Assembly: GCF_022549775.1 (NCBI RefSeq)
Contig: NZ_JAKZGP010000023.1
Location: 1-64,000 of the forward strand
Length of the DNA: 64,000 nt
Source of the DNA: Belliella filtrata
GTDB taxonomy: Bacteria > Bacteroidota > Bacteroidia > Cytophagales > Cyclobacteriaceae
Reading direction: 5' to 3'
This document shows, in pieces, positions 53,138-63,615 of the stretch. The notes under the pieces were generated by a model that had not been told where the DNA came from, searched no databases, and saw only the letters and a program-made list of their open reading frames with translations. The position numbers and the translations under genes are program-made. Within the stretch, counting starts at the first letter, position 1. Every line of letters begins with the position of its first letter.

Positions 53138-56100
53138 TTATCTTAAAATTGTCACATAGCCAGTAAATATTTGTTCGTTATTATCTAAGTCAACCGTAGT
53201 CAACTGGTAGAAATAAGTTCCTTCTGCAAGGTTGCCACCGTCCCAAGAATTATCATAGGCTTCAGCTCTATAGACTTCGACTCCTAGCCTATTGACCACT
53301 ATCAATTTTGCTCTTGTATAGAAGTGTTCAACACCTACCAATTCCCAAGTATCATTGATCCCATCTCCATTTGGTGTGAAGACATTTGGAATTTCAAATG
53401 ATCGCTGCTCATGAGATATGGTATCTTCATTATTAGATTCATCTGTATCCAATTCTCGAGAAATTACTGTTGCAGTATTTCTAATTGTACCATGATTCTG
53501 TGCTTCTACATTGATGGTCAATGTTCGCTCGACGCCAGGAGCGAGGCTCTCGATCTCCCATGTCAATACTCTGGAATTGACATCATATGTCACTTCACCT
53601 ACTGGTGTAGTTGCATTTTGGTATATTACTCCAAGTGGAATAAAATCAGATACAAGGATTTCAGATGCATCCATCTGTGATAGATTTCTAACAGTCAACC
53701 TGTATTGGAATGTGGCTCCTATTCTAACCATCGCTGAGCTTACAGCTTTCTGTATTTCAAGATCTACTACATTGATCAAAATCGCTTCAGCTATAAATTC
53801 AACATCATCAGCATTTTGGCTTGAGGCGTTTACTTTGTTTACCAATTGACCTTCATCGATTGACACAAAGCCAGTTATCTCCATTGTCATAGAAGCTCCT
53901 GCGGCGAGGCCATCTATTTGCCATTGTACAGTATTGCCTTCCATAACGCCTCCATGACTAGCATCTATTGGTTCAAAACCATCCGGTAAACTATCTACCA
54001 CTGCTAAATTCATAGCATCAAATTCTCCAATGTTTAGTAATGAAATACTGTAAGTCACCATATCTCCTGGAGATACCGTCATCACATCAGATGTTTTTAT
54101 CAATCTAAGTTGTGTAGTATTATCAGCTACTTCTACATCCTCTGGATCAGACTCTTTTGGCCCATCCTCATCCGTTGGACTATTAACCACAGCGACATTA
54201 GTGATGATTGTACCTATTGGAATTGTACTTGGAGTAGACAATACTAAAGTTATTACCACATCAGCTCCTCCAGAAATTGTTCCTAGATTCCAAGTGACCA
54301 CTCCATTGGCAAATGTGCCTCCCTGATTTGTAGACACAAAACCTGTAGATGCAGGAATCGCATCTGTAACAACTACATTCAATGCATCGCTTGGACCTGC
54401 ATTCGATACGGTAATGGTATAGGTGATATCCTCTCCAGCAATGACTGTAGCAGAAGTAGCTACTTTGGTAATCATTAGACTCGCTTCTGTCCCTACATCC
54501 ACATCCTCTGGGTCAGACTCTTTTGGCCCGTCTTCATCTGTTGGACTATCTACTATCGCGATATTGCTGATCGTAGTTCCTGATGTGAGATCACTTGGGG
54601 TAGAGAGTATCAAGGTCACTGCTACACTAGACCCTGATTCAATAGTACCCAAATCCCAAGTCACTACGCCTTCTGAGAACATGCCCCCATTGTCTGCTGA
54701 CACAAAACCTGTCATACCTGGAATCGCATCTGTGACTACTACATCTTGTGCATCACTTGGGCCTGCATTAGATACGGTAATGGTGTAGGTGATATCTTCT
54801 CCTGCAACGACTGTACTTGATGAAGCCATCTTGGTGATCATTAGGCTCGCCGCTGTCTCTACTTCCACATCCTCTGGATCAGACTCTTTTGGCCCGTCTT
54901 CATCTGTTGGACTATCTACTATGGCAATGTTGCTGATTGTCGTTCCTACTGTCAGATCACTTGGAGTAGAAAGCACCAAAGTCAAAGCAATACTCTCCCC
55001 AGATGTGACTGTACCCAGATCCCAATTCACTACACCTTCTGCGAACATGCCCCCATTGTCTGCTGACACAAAACCTGTAGATGCAGGAATCGCATCTGTG
55101 ACTACTACATTTAACGCATCACTTGGACCTGCATTCGATACAGTAATGGTATAGGTGATATCCTCTCCGGCAACAACTGTTGGAGAAGCTGCTATTTTGG
55201 TAATCATCAAATCGGTATTCGCCTCTACGGTAACCAATGATGGATCTGAAGTTATTGGTGAGTTTGGATCAGTTATGCAATCCACTATTGCTACATTGCT
55301 GATCACTGTGCCTGATGCCAGATCTGGCATTGTTGAAAGAATCAATGTCAAGGCCACATTCTCTCCTGCTCCAATAGTTCCCAAATCCCAAGTTACTACG
55401 CCTTCTGAGAACATGCCCCCATTGTCTGCTGACACAAAACCTGTCATACCTGGAATCGCATCTGTAACAACTACATTCAATGCATCGCTTGGACCTGCAT
55501 TCGATACGGTAATGGTATAGGTGATATCCTCTCCAGCAATGACTGTAGCAGAAGTAGCTACTTTGGTAATCATTAGACTCGCCTCTGTCTCTACTTCCAC
55601 ATCCTCTGGATCAGATTCTTTTGGCCCGTCTTCATCTGTTGGACTATCTACTATCGCGATATTGCTGATCGTAGTTCCTGATGTGAGATCACTTGGGGTA
55701 GACAGTATCAAGGTCAATGCTACACTAGACCCTGATGCAATAGTTCCTAAATCCCAAGTCACTACGCCTTCTGAGAACATGCCCCCATTGTCTGCTGACA
55801 CAAAACCTGTCATACCTGGAATCGCATCTGTGACTACTACATCTTGTGCATCACTTGGGCCTGCATTGGATACGGTAATGGTGTAGGTGATATCCTCTCC
55901 AGCCAAGACTGTACTTGATGAAGCCATCTTGGTTATCATTAGGCTCGCCGCTGTCTCTACTTCCACATCCTCTGGATCAGATTCTTTTGGCCCGTCCTCA
56001 TCTGTTGGACTATCTACTATCGCAATGTTGCTGATTGTCGTTCCTACTGTCAGATCACTTGGAGTAGAAAGCACCAAAGTCAAAGCAATACTCTCCCCAG

Positions 56101-59100
56101 ATGCCACTGTACCCAGATCCCAATTCACTACACCTTCTGCGAACATGCCTCCATTGTCTGCTGACACAAAACCTGTCATACCTGGAATCGCATCTGTGAC
56201 TACTACATTTAACGCATCACTTGGACCTGCATTCGATACAGTAATGGTATAGGTGATATCCTCTCCGGCAACAACTGTTGGAGAAGCTGCTATTTTGGTA
56301 ATCATCAAATCGGCATCCGCCTCTACGGTAACCAATGATGGATCTGAAGTTACTGGTGAGTTTGGATCAGTCATGCAATCCACTATTGCTACATTGCTGA
56401 TCACTGTGCCTGATGCCAGATCTGGCATTGTTGAAAGAATCAATGTCAAGGCTACATTCTCTCCTGCTCCAATAGTACCCAAATCCCAAGTTACTACGCC
56501 TTCTGAGAACATGCCTCCATTGTTTGCTGACACAAAACCTGTCATACCTGGAATCGCATCTGTGACTACTACATCTATCGCATCGCTTGGGCCTGCATTG
56601 GATACGGTAATGGTATAGGTGATATCTTCTCCTGCCAAGACTGTTGCAGAAGTTGCCATCTTGGTAATCATTAGACTCGCCGCTGTCTCTACTTCCACAT
56701 CCTCTGGATCAGATTCTTTTGGCCCGTCTTCATCTGTTGGACTATCTACTATCGCGATATTGCTGATCGTAGTTCCTGATGTGAGATCACTTGGGGTAGA
56801 GAGTATCAGGGTCAATGTTACACTAGACCCTGATGCAATAGTACCCAAATCCCAAGTCACTACGCCTTCTGAGAACATGCCCCCATTGTCTGCTGACACA
56901 AAACCTGTCATACCTGGAATCGCATCTGTGACTACTACATCTTGTGCATCACTTGGGCCTGCATTCGATACGGTAATGGTGTAGGTGATATCTTCTCCTG
57001 CAACGACTGTACTTGATGAAGCCATCTTGGTGATCATTAGGCTCGCCTCTGTCTCTACTTCCACATCCTCTGGATCAGATTCTTTTGGCCCGTCCTCATC
57101 TGTTGGACTATCTACTATCGCAATGTTGCTGATTATTGTGCCTGCAACCAATTCACTTGGAGTAGACAGTATCAAGGTCAATGCTACACTAGACCCTGAT
57201 GCAATAGTACCCAGATCCCAATTCACTACACCCTCTTCGAACATGCCTCCATTGTCTGCTGACACAAAACCTGTAGATGCAGGAATCGCATCTGTGACTA
57301 CTACATTTAGCGCATCACTTGGACCTGCATTCGATACAGTAATGGTATAGGTGATATCCTCTCCGGCAACAACTGTCGGAGAAGCTGCTATTTTGGTAAT
57401 CATCAAATCGGCATCCGCCTCTACGGTAACCAATGATGGATCTGAAGTTATTGGTGAGTTTGGATCAGTCATGCAATCCACTATTGCTACATTGCTGATC
57501 ACTGTGCCTGATGCCAGATCTGGCATTGTTGAAAGAATCAATGTCAAGGCCACATTCTCTCCTGCTCCAATAGTACCCAAATCCCAAGTCACTACACCTT
57601 CTGCGAACATTCCCCCATTGTTTGCTGACACAAAACCTGTCATACCTGGAATCGCATCTGTGACTACTACATCTTGTGCATCGCTTGGGCCTGCATTCGA
57701 TACGGTAATGGTGTAGGTGATATCCTCTCCAGCCAAGACTGTACTTGATGAAGCCATCTTGGTAATCATTAGGCTCGCCGCTGTCTCTACTTCCACATCC
57801 TCTGGATCAGATTCTTTTGGCCCGTCTTCATCTGTTGGACTATCTACTATCGCAATGTTGCTGATTATTGTGCCTGCTTCCAATTCACTTGGAGTAGACA
57901 ATATCAAAGTCAATGCTACATTTTCTCCTGCTCCAATAGTACCCAAATCCCAAGTCACTACACCTTCTGCGAACATGCCTCCATTGTCTGCTGACACAAA
58001 ACCTGTCATACCTGGAATTTCATCTGTGACTACTACATCTAACGCATCACTTGGACCTGCATTGGATACGGTAATGGTATAGGTGATATCTTCTCCTGCC
58101 AAGACTGTTGCAGAAGTTGCCATCTTGGTAATCATTAGACTCGCCGCTGTCTCTACTTCCACATCCTCTGGATCAGATTCTTTTGGCCCGTCCTCATCTG
58201 TTGGACTATCTACTATCGCAATGTTGCTGATTATTGTGCCTGCTACCAATTCACTTGGAGTAGACAGTATCAAGGTCAGTTCTATACTAGACCCTGATGC
58301 AATCGTTCCTAGGTTCCATGTTACTTCCCCGGAATCAAAAAACCCATCAAAATCTGCTGAAACAAAACCTGTCATCTCGGGGATCTCATCAGAAACAATC
58401 ACATTCAACGCATCACTAGGACCATTATTTGTAATAATTATATTGTAGGTGATATTTTCTCCTGCCAAGACTGTTGCAGAAGTTGCCATCTTGGTGATTT
58501 CAAGACTTGCTTCTGTTTCAATGGTTACATCCTCTGGATCAGACTCTCTTGGACTTCCCTCATCTGTAGGGCTCTCAACAATTGCAATATTGGTGATCAC
58601 TGTACCTGAACTTAAGTTTGATGAAGTTGAAAGTACTAAAGTCAAATCAATGCGCTCACCAGCAGCTAAATCACCTATTTCCCATGTTACAACTCCAGCA
58701 TCAAAGATTCCTCCGTTATCTGCTGATACAAAACCTGTCATTTCAGGGATTTGATCGGTCACTACCACATCAGTGGCATTGCTAGGACCTGGATTGAAAA
58801 TACTAATTGTATAAATGATTTCATCACCTGCTAACACGGTAGAACTCATCGCTTCTTTTTCAATAACTAACCCTGCCTCTGTATCTATCACCACGTTTGC
58901 CGGATCTGAAGTAATTGGCGAGTTTGGATCAGTCATGCAGTCCACTATAGCCACATTGCTAATCACTGTACCTGTTGCCAAATCTGGTGCTGTTGAAAGA
59001 ATCAATGTTAAGGCTACATTTTCTCCTGCTCCAATAGTTCCCAAATCCCAAGTCACCACACCTTCTGCGAAAATGCCCCCATTGTCTGCTGACACAAAAC

Positions 59101-62100
59101 CTGTCATCCCTGGAATCGCATCTGTTACTACTACATCTATCGCATCACTTGGTCCTGCATTCGATACGGTAATGGTATAGGTGATATTTTCACCTGCCAA
59201 GACTGTACTTGATGAAGCGATCTTGGTAATCATTAGGCTCGCTTCTGTCTCTACTTCCACATCCTCTGGATCAGATTCTTTTGGCCCGTCCTCATCTGTT
59301 GGACTATCTACTATCGCAATGTTGCTGATTATTGTGCCTGCTACCAATTCACTTGGAGTAGACAATATCAAGGTCAATGCTACATTTTCTCCGGCTCCAA
59401 TAGTTCCTAAATCCCAAGTCACTACACCTTCTTCAAACATGCCTCCATTGTCTGCTGACACAAAACCTGTCATCTCAGGAATTGCATCTGTGACTACAAC
59501 ATCCAGCGCATCACTTGGACCTGTATTAGATACCGTAATCGTGTAGGTGATATTTTCACCTGCCAAGACTGTTGGAGAATCTGCTGCTTTTGTGACAGTG
59601 AGATCAGCGTTTGTTTCTACGATGACATCTGCATTGTTGGAAACTTTCGGAGCATCCAAGATAAAATCTGCACTTACTAATGCAAAATTCCTTATCAGAG
59701 TCCCCTCTGGCAACGAAGGGTTTGTAGAAACAGTGAATTCCAGAGAAACTGATTCATTTGACAATAAGGTCGGAATCTGCCATACAACTTCTCCATCTAT
59801 CAGTGTTCCTGACTCAGTAGCTGTCAAAAAGTTGGTACCTGTAGGTAATGGATCAGTAACAGTGAGATCGTTGTAATCAGTACCACTTGAGTTTTCTACA
59901 ACTATGGTATAAACAATTTGCTCACCGGCCAATACTGTGGAGACATTTGCAGTCTTGGTGATCTCAATCAGTGCGTCACAATTCTCCACTACGACTTGTA
60001 CTTGCAATGTTTCAGAGCTTTCACAACCATTTACTAAAGTCTGAGTAGCAAAGTATACATTCACTCCGACTGGAAGAGTTGTTCCTGGAGCTACTAAGTT
60101 CCCATTTACATCATACCATTGAATATTTTCTCCATCAACTTGTAAAAATTCGATGGTAGCATTATCAGAAACACAGAATGTTTGTACATCCTCTGGGGTA
60201 CTTGGTGGTGGACTATCATTTAGAATGACCGTCACTGAAGCTCTTACAAAACTCTCGCATGCACCATCAATGGTCTGACTTGCATAATATGTTTCCCCAT
60301 CTTGTAGTGATGTATCTATGGGCAGTACATTTCCGCCAACTGGAGCATCATACCAAATGATATTCTCACCAGAGATGATAATAGAAGCCAAAGTAGGCTC
60401 ATCAATCACGCAAAACTCTTGCTCTTCTGCTGCTGTGGGTGGTGCAGTTGCATTGATAATGATCCTGATCGGTTTACGTTTGGAGTCAATCTCGCAGCCA
60501 TATCTTATCACTTGCACAAAAAGTTCGACTTCTGTTGGCCCTTCTATTTGAGCTATATCATCTACACTGACTTCGTTTCCATCAACTTCTGCATCATAAA
60601 ATTTAATCTCTTCACATGGGGATATGGAAACATCAATAATATCTCCTTCACAAATCTCAAGAATCCAAGTCCCTTCATCTTCATCAAAATACTCCCCATC
60701 AATTGAGGCAACTGCTACTCTTTCGATCTCAAAAATCCTCAGTTGTTCTAGTACACTTGCAAGACCACCATATCTTATTACAATTCTGTCATATGGCACA
60801 TCATTTACAACGGATATCATCGCTTCGGTACCAGAGCCTAACAAAGTTAAAGTCAATAAAGATGAGCTAGCATCAACGGGTTCACCAATAGCTTGTCCCC
60901 CATAGAATCGTTGTATGCTAAATCCTTGAAGGACTGCCAAATCAAGCAAACCTGTAGGAACTCCCAATTTGATATTCAAGGTATCTCCTGCAAAGGATGG
61001 CAAATTGTAAGCAACTTCTAATCGACTAAATAAATTTACCCCGACAGCATTGACCATTGAAGCAAAAGTATCCAAGTCTCCATCAACTGCGCGTTCGGGA
61101 CTCAGCACTCCAGTCAAACCCGATGCAACATCAAGGCCCCCAATCAATGCATCAAACCCTGTCTGTATCTCCCAAACATCTTCATCACATGCACCTGAAG
61201 CATCTACAGCATCATGATAATAAGCGCCATAGATGCGTACACGTTGTACAGTGTTCAAGATAGGAACTAATGAAATCTTTATTGCATCAAAAGAAACTGG
61301 GCTTCCTGATTGATTGGTTGGTATATAGCTAAAATTATAATCATTGATTCCATTCAACACCGAAACTAGATTCACATCAACTGGTCTTCTAGGCCCTACT
61401 GGGCTACCATTGTCAAATGCTTGAACATAAACTCCAGCTGCCAACTGTGCTACGCCACCAAGCTCACGTCCCAATTTTACAGTAACAGCATTTCCCGCTG
61501 GAATCTGAACATTCCAGCTTAAAGTTTGAGATGTCTCTCCTGTCAAGCCTAGTAAGGTAGTACCTACAGTTTCATTGAGTGTTGAATATGTGCTTAAATC
61601 TCCATCAACAGCATTCAAAGGATTGTCTACATTCCCCAGCTGAAGTCCAAGTAAACTACTGTTTGTAAAAGTCTGACCATCATTTGCAAAGTTTGGTGCA
61701 AACACTATAGGGCAAGTTTCCAAATCCAATACATTGACTACAATGTCTAAAAAGTTGGTACAATTATCACCTATCGCTGAAATTCTATACCGATATTGAC
61801 CCCCAGCAGCAAAAGGACCAGCAACATTTGAACCTGATAATGGGGCACCATTCAATCCTTCATAAGATGTAGGTACCTCTGCCCCATCTTCATTGAATGC
61901 AACTGCCTCTGGTAATTGAATGCTTTCACCTACTAATACACTATAGACTTGAGAACCATTAACTGTGATTTGAGGGTTGCGATCTAAATCAACTACCATC
62001 GAAATCCTTGCAGATTCTTCTGGACATCCTGCTCGGCTTATGCCAGCATAGTAAACTGATCTTCTTTGAATATTTCCTAGCGGAAGATTATTTCCAGTTG

Positions 62101-63391
62101 CTATACTAGCCCCTCCTATTGGTTGAGTATACCAATTGACAATATCTCCAGGCTGTGAAAGCACAGATAGTGTAACCTCATCTGTACTACATACAATTTG
62201 ATTTGCATCATTAGGGTCTGCAAGTGTGGGCCTACCTGGTGTTTTCACCACATTATGAACCCTAAGCTCCGCACCAAGATCCAAGCTAAGTACAGTGCTT
62301 GACCTTAACTCGACTCGGTCAAAGGCTTGACCAGGCTGTATAGGTATACTTACTACCGATCCATCTGCAAACAATCCCAACAAATCCAATTGTAACAATC
62401 CTAAAAGATCAGTATTTAAGCTTGCAAGCGTTCTATTGAATACCTCTGTTGTACCATCAAAAGCCAAAATCCTAACATCACCGAGAAGATTTACATCTAA
62501 TAAGGATTGATTCCCGCTGATGGATATTTGTACCTCATCAGTCGGTTCAGATAGATCTCCAAAATAAAAAAATTGTGATATGGTCCCTCCAGCATCTAAT
62601 AATCCAAAGTTAATTGAAGAATATGTTGAAAAGTTTCCATCAATGGCATTTTGTGGATTACTTACCCCTGGGGTTCCAATACCTAATAAGGATAAAGAAA
62701 TGCCTGAAGCATCAAACGAGGTAAAATCAGCTGATCCGCACGGATCGCTACCTTCAAGAACAAATGCATTATAAACATCTAAAATATAAACTGAACCTAG
62801 TCCAGCCAGTGATAAAGTTCTGTTTTCAATTCTTACCCTATCAAATGATTGACTGGGCCTGAGTGCAATAAAAAAGTTCCCAGATTGATCTTGAACCAAT
62901 CTAGCACGATCTATTCCAAAGCCTCCTACATCATCACTTGACCTTTCAAGCACGACATTCGAACCATTTCTAGCAGACACTCTGATCTCCTGACTTCCTA
63001 GAAGTACTGTTCCTAAAATATCTGCCAGAGCATCTCCAAGTGTACCGCCAACTAATGCATTCAACAAAGTTGCGTCACCTTGGATTTGAATAAATACTTG
63101 TGAGTTAGCTGGCAAAGCTTCTGGGAAAGTTAATTCCAAATGGCTATTGTAACTCCCTAAACCAGCTAACAAGCCTGGGCTCGCTCTCAATCTAGCAAAA
63201 CTCCCATTGTCATTAAGTGCATTATTTGCATTTTGAACTGTAGGATTTGAGCTTAGAGGAATATTCCCTGACGTTGATGTAATCGAGGTCGCCAGCCGTT
63301 TTTCAACCTGACCTTGGGTATTGTTCGTGAAAATAACAACAGCCAAAAGTATAAGCCCTAAAGTTTTCAAAGAGTGTAAAATTCTTGTCAT
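53138..63391 (-). CDS. Giant T9SS type B adhesin (3417 aa)
   Basis: Signal peptide (first 28 residues). Residues about 50-890 hold four copies of a diverged module that starts NAxDGdxxTy and ends with an (F/Y)DRxxI...LR(V/I) block, interrupted by Ig-like segments (about 385-560). Ig-like domains follow to about 1139. Then sixteen DUF11-type repeats of exactly 122 residues (1140-3091), two more diverged ones (3092-about 3325), and a type B T9SS sorting domain (NVFTPNGDGINDTWELVG ... EGTYFYQLT ... GYVTILR). Predicted to be a long surface fibre. Product size and repeat pattern recall SprB-like adhesins, but the repeats are different. Because of the repeats, the assembled copy number deserves checking. 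Confidence 0.93.
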   Translation of the reverse strand: MTRILHSLKTLGLILLAVVIFTNNTQGQVEKRLATSITSTSGNIPLSSNPTVQNANNALNDNGSFARLRASPGLLAGLGSYNSHLELTFPEALPANSQVFIQIQGDATLLNALVGGTLGDALADILGTVLLGSQEIRVSARNGSNVVLERSSDDVGGFGIDRARLVQDQSGNFFIALRPSQSFDRVRIENRTLSLAGLGSVYILDVYNAFVLEGSDPCGSADFTSFDASGISLSLLGIGTPGVSNPQNAIDGNFSTYSSINFGLLDAGGTISQFFYFGDLSEPTDEVQISISGNQSLLDVNLLGDVRILAFDGTTEVFNRTLASLNTDLLGLLQLDLLGLFADGSVVSIPIQPGQAFDRVELRSSTVLSLDLGAELRVHNVVKTPGRPTLADPNDANQIVCSTDEVTLSVLSQPGDIVNWYTQPIGGASIATGNNLPLGNIQRRSVYYAGISRAGCPEESARISMVVDLDRNPQITVNGSQVYSVLVGESIQLPEAVAFNEDGAEVPTSYEGLNGAPLSGSNVAGPFAAGGQYRYRISAIGDNCTNFLDIVVNVLDLETCPIVFAPNFANDGQTFTNSSLLGLQLGNVDNPLNAVDGDLSTYSTLNETVGTTLLGLTGETSQTLSWNVQIPAGNAVTVKLGRELGGVAQLAAGVYVQAFDNGSPVGPRRPVDVNLVSVLNGINDYNFSYIPTNQSGSPVSFDAIKISLVPILNTVQRVRIYGAYYHDAVDASGACDEDVWEIQTGFDALIGGLDVASGLTGVLSPERAVDGDLDTFASMVNAVGVNLFSRLEVAYNLPSFAGDTLNIKLGVPTGLLDLAVLQGFSIQRFYGGQAIGEPVDASSSLLTLTLLGSGTEAMISVVNDVPYDRIVIRYGGLASVLEQLRIFEIERVAVASIDGEYFDEDEGTWILEICEGDIIDVSISPCEEIKFYDAEVDGNEVSVDDIAQIEGPTEVELFVQVIRYGCEIDSKRKPIRIIINATAPPTAAEEQEFCVIDEPTLASIIISGENIIWYDAPVGGNVLPIDTSLQDGETYYASQTIDGACESFVRASVTVILNDSPPPSTPEDVQTFCVSDNATIEFLQVDGENIQWYDVNGNLVAPGTTLPVGVNVYFATQTLVNGCESSETLQVQVVVENCDALIEITKTANVSTVLAGEQIVYTIVVENSSGTDYNDLTVTDPLPTGTNFLTATESGTLIDGEVVWQIPTLLSNESVSLEFTVSTNPSLPEGTLIRNFALVSADFILDAPKVSNNADVIVETNADLTVTKAADSPTVLAGENITYTITVSNTGPSDALDVVVTDAIPEMTGFVSADNGGMFEEGVVTWDLGTIGAGENVALTLILSTPSELVAGTIISNIAIVDSPTDEDGPKESDPEDVEVETEASLMITKIASSSTVLAGENITYTITVSNAGPSDAIDVVVTDAIPGMTGFVSADNGGIFAEGVVTWDLGTIGAGENVALTLILSTAPDLATGTVISNVAIVDCMTDPNSPITSDPANVVIDTEAGLVIEKEAMSSTVLAGDEIIYTISIFNPGPSNATDVVVTDQIPEMTGFVSADNGGIFDAGVVTWEIGDLAAGERIDLTLVLSTSSNLSSGTVITNIAIVESPTDEGSPRESDPEDVTIETEASLEITKMATSATVLAGENITYNIIITNNGPSDALNVIVSDEIPEMTGFVSADFDGFFDSGEVTWNLGTIASGSSIELTLILSTPSELVAGTIISNIAIVDSPTDEDGPKESDPEDVEVETAASLMITKMATSATVLAGEDITYTITVSNAGPSDALDVVVTDEIPGMTGFVSADNGGMFAEGVVTWDLGTIGAGENVALTLILSTPSELEAGTIISNIAIVDSPTDEDGPKESDPEDVEVETAASLMITKMASSSTVLAGEDITYTITVSNAGPSDAQDVVVTDAIPGMTGFVSANNGGMFAEGVVTWDLGTIGAGENVALTLILSTMPDLASGTVISNVAIVDCMTDPNSPITSDPSLVTVEADADLMITKIAASPTVVAGEDITYTITVSNAGPSDALNVVVTDAIPASTGFVSADNGGMFEEGVVNWDLGTIASGSSVALTLILSTPSELVAGTIISNIAIVDSPTDEDGPKESDPEDVEVETEASLMITKMASSSTVVAGEDITYTITVSNAGPSDAQDVVVTDAIPGMTGFVSADNGGMFSEGVVTWDLGTIASGSSVTLTLILSTPSDLTSGTTISNIAIVDSPTDEDGPKESDPEDVEVETAASLMITKMATSATVLAGEDITYTITVSNAGPSDAIDVVVTDAIPGMTGFVSANNGGMFSEGVVTWDLGTIGAGENVALTLILSTMPDLASGTVISNVAIVDCMTDPNSPVTSDPSLVTVEADADLMITKIAASPTVVAGEDITYTITVSNAGPSDALNVVVTDAIPGMTGFVSADNGGMFAEGVVNWDLGTVASGESIALTLVLSTPSDLTVGTTISNIAIVDSPTDEDGPKESDPEDVEVETAASLMITKMASSSTVLAGEDITYTITVSNAGPSDAQDVVVTDAIPGMTGFVSADNGGMFSEGVVTWDLGTIASGSSVALTLILSTPSDLTSGTTISNIAIVDSPTDEDGPKESDPEDVEVETEASLMITKVATSATVIAGEDITYTITVSNAGPSDALNVVVTDAIPGMTGFVSADNGGMFSEGVVTWDLGTIGAGENVALTLILSTMPDLASGTVISNVAIVDCITDPNSPITSDPSLVTVEANTDLMITKIAASPTVVAGEDITYTITVSNAGPSDALNVVVTDAIPASTGFVSADNGGMFAEGVVNWDLGTVTSGESIALTLVLSTPSDLTVGTTISNIAIVDSPTDEDGPKESDPEDVEVETAASLMITKMASSSTVVAGEDITYTITVSNAGPSDAQDVVVTDAIPGMTGFVSADNGGMFSEGVVTWDLGTIESGSSVAVTLILSTPSDLTSGTTISNIAIVDSPTDEDGPKESDPEDVDVGTEASLMITKVATSATVIAGEDITYTITVSNAGPSDALNVVVTDAIPASTGFVSTNQGGTFANGVVTWNLGTISGGADVVITLVLSTPSTIPIGTIITNVAVVNSPTDEDGPKESDPEDVEVADNTTQLRLIKTSDVMTVSPGDMVTYSISLLNIGEFDAMNLAVVDSLPDGFEPIDASHGGVMEGNTVQWQIDGLAAGASMTMEITGFVSIDEGQLVNKVNASSQNADDVEFIAEAILINVVDLEIQKAVSSAMVRIGATFQYRLTVRNLSQMDASEILVSDFIPLGVIYQNATTPVGEVTYDVNSRVLTWEIESLAPGVERTLTINVEAQNHGTIRNTATVISRELDTDESNNEDTISHEQRSFEIPNVFTPNGDGINDTWELVGVEHFYTRAKLIVVNRLGVEVYRAEAYDNSWDGGNLAEGTYFYQLTTVDLDNNEQIFTGYVTILR
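54119..59974 (-). repeat. Sixteen tandem 366-bp repeats in the giant adhesin
   Basis: Codons 1140-3091 are sixteen units of exactly 122 residues, with no indels; unit 1 is the most diverged. Typical unit: ASLMITKMATSATVLAGED ... PTDEDGPKESDPEDVEVE. Units 7-15 show a three-unit super-repeat (1098 bp). Confidence 0.95.
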
Positions 63392-63419
63392 ATGAAAAGA
63401 TTATTAGATGAACATTACC

Positions 63420-63427
63420 CAAAACTA
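63420..63427 (-). promoter_or_regulatory. Candidate -7 box upstream of the giant adhesin
   Basis: On the minus strand TAGTTTTG matches TAnnTTTG, 28 bases before the ATG. A -33 TTG at proper spacing is not obvious, so this is weak. Confidence 0.3.
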
Positions 63428-63615
63428 CGCTTTGGCTAAGCACGAAGATCTTCCACAATCCAATTATGTAACCCACTCTACTTATTTTGTAATTCAAACA
63501 TTAATAACCATATAAATTCTTTATTTTATCATTATCAGTATAATAATCTATATTAATTACCTTTATTAAAATTTTATTTCAATTTAAAATCATATAAAAA
63601 CCTTATTGATTTTCA

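Noticed and set aside
54423-59876. Series of open frames of about 121 codons on the plus strand, one every 366 bp
   Set aside because: They are antisense to the DUF11 repeats; their spacing simply copies the repeat period. Protein families, start contexts and codon pattern all favour the minus-strand adhesin.
54119-59974. Regular direct repeats that might suggest a CRISPR array
   Set aside because: Units are 366 bp, fully coding and in frame; there are no short repeats with unique spacers and no cas genes.
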